DNA of 25,529 bases. Origin: Opitutia bacterium UBA4506. GTDB taxonomy: Bacteria; Verrucomicrobiota; Verrucomicrobiia; Opitutales; Puniceicoccaceae. Under the pieces are notes generated by a model. That model did not search any database and was not told the origin of the DNA. It saw only the letters and a program-made list of their open reading frames with translations. Made by a program: the position numbers and the translations under genes. Of this stretch, positions 23,510 through 25,529 are shown one piece after another (the stretch's first letter is position 1; each line of letters begins with the position of its first letter). The stretch lies in the NCBI GenBank assembly GCA_002388665.1, contig DGMY01000072.1:1-25529 (forward strand). The letters run 5' to 3'.

Positions 23510-23638
23510 ATGGCAATATTCACCATCCTTATAATTTTCGACGAACATCAGCTCTTTGCCTCAGCTTGTGAGCCTGAAAACGTCTGGAAACATTTCCAGG
23601 GCAAACTAAATCGGCACAACTCCGCCAAAGACAAATAA
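23510..23638 (+). CDS. Possible 42-aa small protein or gene remnant
   Basis: An ATG 1 bp after the Cap15 stop opens a 42-codon frame beginning MAIFTILIIFDEHQLF and ending 7 bp before the next gene. The start is hydrophobic, and the rest contains PENVWKHFQGKL. Packing this tight is what a real operon member would show, but a remnant of a deleted gene or chance is equally plausible. No ribosome site is evident and I know no family. Confidence 0.3.
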   Translation: MAIFTILIIFDEHQLFASACEPENVWKHFQGKLNRHNSAKDK

Positions 23639-23645
23639 CCACCCC

Positions 23646-24659
23646 ATGGCCCTCATCAACCAGTTCCAAACCTACTCCCAAAAGGAGAACACAGTGACGA
23701 ACAACGTGCTGCTGATGTTGTCACGGCTTTATCAAATCAATCCGTCTTACTATGCTGACTACATGGCCGCCATCACAGAAGCATCAGATGGCTATGAAGT
23801 CATTCCCAGTTTCATGCAGCAAGTTGGCAACAAGGGGAATGGCATTATTGATGGTTACATTCAGATCCCGGCATCAAAGGTGATCATCGAGACAAAGCTC
23901 AGCTCTCTAGAACTGAAGGGGAAGCTCCTGAAATATACGGAGAGCTTTGAGCAGGCAGAGCACAAGATACTGCTCCACCTTAGCAGCCAGCGCTACAGCG
24001 AGGCGGACGAGCGGGAGATCAATGAAGCTCTTAAGTCCATGGTGAAAGGAGCGCCGGTATTTTTCTATTCGAAGACATTCGAGGAGTTTACAGTGCAGCT
24101 CGATCTCTTGGCCCGGGAGCATCCCTACGAAAAGAGCCTTCGCGAATTGGCGGACGACTTTAACGACTACTGCGAAAGCGGTGGGCTAATTTCCAATGAT
24201 CGCCATATCTTGCGGGCAATGGCCTGCGGACAGTCCTTTGACCTAAACGTAAAGCACCAGTTTTACTTCGACGATGCCGCACGCGGCTACAGACCCTTTA
24301 CCTACCTCGGCATCTATTCGTGGAAGTCGGTGAGACACATCGGCAAGGTTGAAAACATGATTGTAGCCGACTACAGCGCGACGGCCGGACTGACGGTGAT
24401 CGAGTCAGAGAAACCGGTCACGGAACAGCAGGAGGACCGACTGATTCAAGCGATAGAAGAATCCGTTGCTGCGGGTTGGCGTATCGAAACGGGTCATCGC
24501 TTTTTTCTCCTCAACGACTTTCACGAAACAGATTTCCAGAAAACGTCTCCCGGAGGCATCTTCCGCGTCCGCTATTTCAACCTGAAGGATACGCTCGGCA
24601 ATGTTCCCGACATAACCGCCTCCATCGCCGAGCAATTAAACCAGCAAACATGGGAGTGA
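23646..24659 (+). CDS. PD-(D/E)XK nuclease-like protein
   Basis: This is a 337-aa protein. The N-terminal domain has QKENTVTNNVLLMLSRLY and then a textbook core: D69 in GIIDGYI, and E82-T-K84 in VIIETKL, twelve residues on. That is the PD-(D/E)XK arrangement of restriction-like nucleases. The rest (~150-337) contains a helical part and a beta-rich end (FRVRYFNLKD) with no family I can name. It follows the CBASS pair in the same direction and may be an independent defence gene or an addition to the operon. Its GC content is closer to the upstream defence genes than to the CBASS pair. ATG at 23646 has no clear ribosome-binding site; CACCCC precedes it. Confidence 0.65.
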   Translation: MALINQFQTYSQKENTVTNNVLLMLSRLYQINPSYYADYMAAITEASDGYEVIPSFMQQVGNKGNGIIDGYIQIPASKVIIETKLSSLELKGKLLKYTESFEQAEHKILLHLSSQRYSEADEREINEALKSMVKGAPVFFYSKTFEEFTVQLDLLAREHPYEKSLRELADDFNDYCESGGLISNDRHILRAMACGQSFDLNVKHQFYFDDAARGYRPFTYLGIYSWKSVRHIGKVENMIVADYSATAGLTVIESEKPVTEQQEDRLIQAIEESVAAGWRIETGHRFFLLNDFHETDFQKTSPGGIFRVRYFNLKDTLGNVPDITASIAEQLNQQTWE

Positions 24660-24712
24660 ATATTTAGAATTGATAAGCTTTTGAATATCTCCCGAGAACC
24701 CATTAAATCATA

Positions 24713-25522
24713 GTGTCATCGCCAAAAACACCCTTCGAGCTCCCTTTCCAAGATGCCCTCTCCTCGGAGAAAATGTTGGCTTCTATCGCCCATGCCAGTG
24801 AAGAAATTGTTCGTTCTGATCTGGCTCAGGGTCTCGGGGACGCCGCCAAGGTCTCACTCGCTGCGAGTAAGTTTTTTTATGAGCGAAAAATGCTCCTCGT
24901 AGAGCTACCGAAGAGTGCGAAGGCCGCAGATCTCATGGTTGCAAATGGCAAACGGGTTGCCCAGCTGAAGAAGATTGGTGGTAAAGGTGCCGGCACACGA
25001 CTGCAGGTTGTAGGGGGAGGCGCAAAAGTCGGCGTTAACACTGCCGCCATTGCCTTGGTGGTCGTCGAGGCATCGCACATGATCGGTTCCCACGACAATG
25101 CGAAGCGGATCAAGTTCATTGAGAAGAGGACGGCTGACCTCGTCGCTTTCACCGAGCACGAGCTTCTCTCCGAACTCGAGGCCTGCTACCGGCAAGCCAA
25201 GGAGATCTGCCTTCAAGGTGAAACCGGCCTTTCTGATCATGATAGAGCGGAACTTTCTCGCCTTTCCCATCTCCTCTTTAAGATTCGAGCCCAATGGAGA
25301 CATCGAGTCCGCCATGACCTGAACAGGATCGACAAAGCGAATGCGGCGTGGTGGACAAATATTCTCCACTGGAAAAGAGACAACTCCTTGGAGAAAGCAA
25401 AGGTTCGCCAGAGTCAAAAAGCAACAGCGTCACATGAAATTCTCCAACTCATGCAGTTCTCATTAATGCTTCAGTTCGCACTTTCCCAGCAAACAGGCCG
25501 AATATCGGGCAGCGTCCCATAA
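24713..25522 (+). CDS. Protein of unknown function with a hydrophobic Gly/Ala-rich segment
   Basis: This frame encodes 269 aa from a GTG at 24713; a start at the ATG 24773 (Met21) is an alternative. I recognise no family. About residues 95-125 are rich in glycine, alanine and valine (VVGGGAKVGVNTAAIALVVV), a possible membrane-inserting or amphipathic segment. On both sides are helical, charged regions (KRIKFIEKRTADLVAFTEHELL), so the whole is mainly alpha-helical. It is 53 bp downstream of the nuclease-like gene in the same direction, with an AT-rich gap, so it may be transcribed separately. A membrane-acting effector is one reading, but nothing in the sequence proves it. Confidence 0.55.
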   Translation: MSSPKTPFELPFQDALSSEKMLASIAHASEEIVRSDLAQGLGDAAKVSLAASKFFYERKMLLVELPKSAKAADLMVANGKRVAQLKKIGGKGAGTRLQVVGGGAKVGVNTAAIALVVVEASHMIGSHDNAKRIKFIEKRTADLVAFTEHELLSELEACYRQAKEICLQGETGLSDHDRAELSRLSHLLFKIRAQWRHRVRHDLNRIDKANAAWWTNILHWKRDNSLEKAKVRQSQKATASHEILQLMQFSLMLQFALSQQTGRISGSVP

Positions 25523-25529
25523 ATTGTTA

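Overview
This window reads as a bacterial defence island behind an insertion sequence and a small phage- or satellite-like region. I see no rRNA or tRNA genes and no CRISPR array. Coding is dense and mostly GC-rich, with several AT-richer blocks. Two 23S-IVS-type four-helix-bundle genes, a DUF1016 nuclease with short palindromes in its coding sequence, and the general codon style suggest a Gram-negative host, perhaps Verrucomicrobiota or the wider PVC/Bacteroidota range. That assignment is a guess from gene style, not from a marker gene.

Layout. 1-1474 is a complete IS5-type insertion sequence with 15-bp ends (14/15 matching), starting exactly at the window edge. 1475-1916 is AT-rich and non-coding, with TTGACWTGTYAA palindromes. 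1917-3582 holds small genes: a minus-strand nuclease-like protein, a minus-strand protein of a family I know from phage genomes, a plus-strand ribbon-helix-helix protein with a phased AAAGTATGA operator array, and a minus-strand small protein followed by ~31-bp spaced repeats (3569-3682). 3986-5041 encodes a possible nuclease/winged-helix protein, followed by a decayed gene (5038-5361).

5382-24659 is a long co-directional block with overlapping or closely spaced genes: a 1725-aa DEAD/DEAH helicase with a possible C-terminal nuclease-like domain; a SNF2 helicase (DrmD-like); a DUF1016 (YhcG) PD-(D/E)XK nuclease; a four-helix-bundle gene between inverted heptamer arrays; a PglX/DrmMI-like DNA adenine methyltransferase; an SMC/Rad50-like ATPase; then a compact CBASS pair (CD-NTase plus the two-TM beta-barrel effector Cap15) and a PD-(D/E)XK protein. 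24713-25522 is a protein I cannot identify.

How it may work together (inference): the methyltransferase marks self DNA, while the two helicases, the ATPase and the DUF1016 nuclease act on unmodified invading DNA. This resembles DISARM-related or helicase-methylase-ATPase systems, but I see no separate drmB or drmC. The CBASS pair would be a second, abortive layer.

The most unusual feature is a second four-helix-bundle element, again between inverted 7-bp-periodic arrays, lying inside the methyltransferase reading frame just before the SAM-binding motif. The host frame stays open through it, and a 120-aa gene is nested in another frame.
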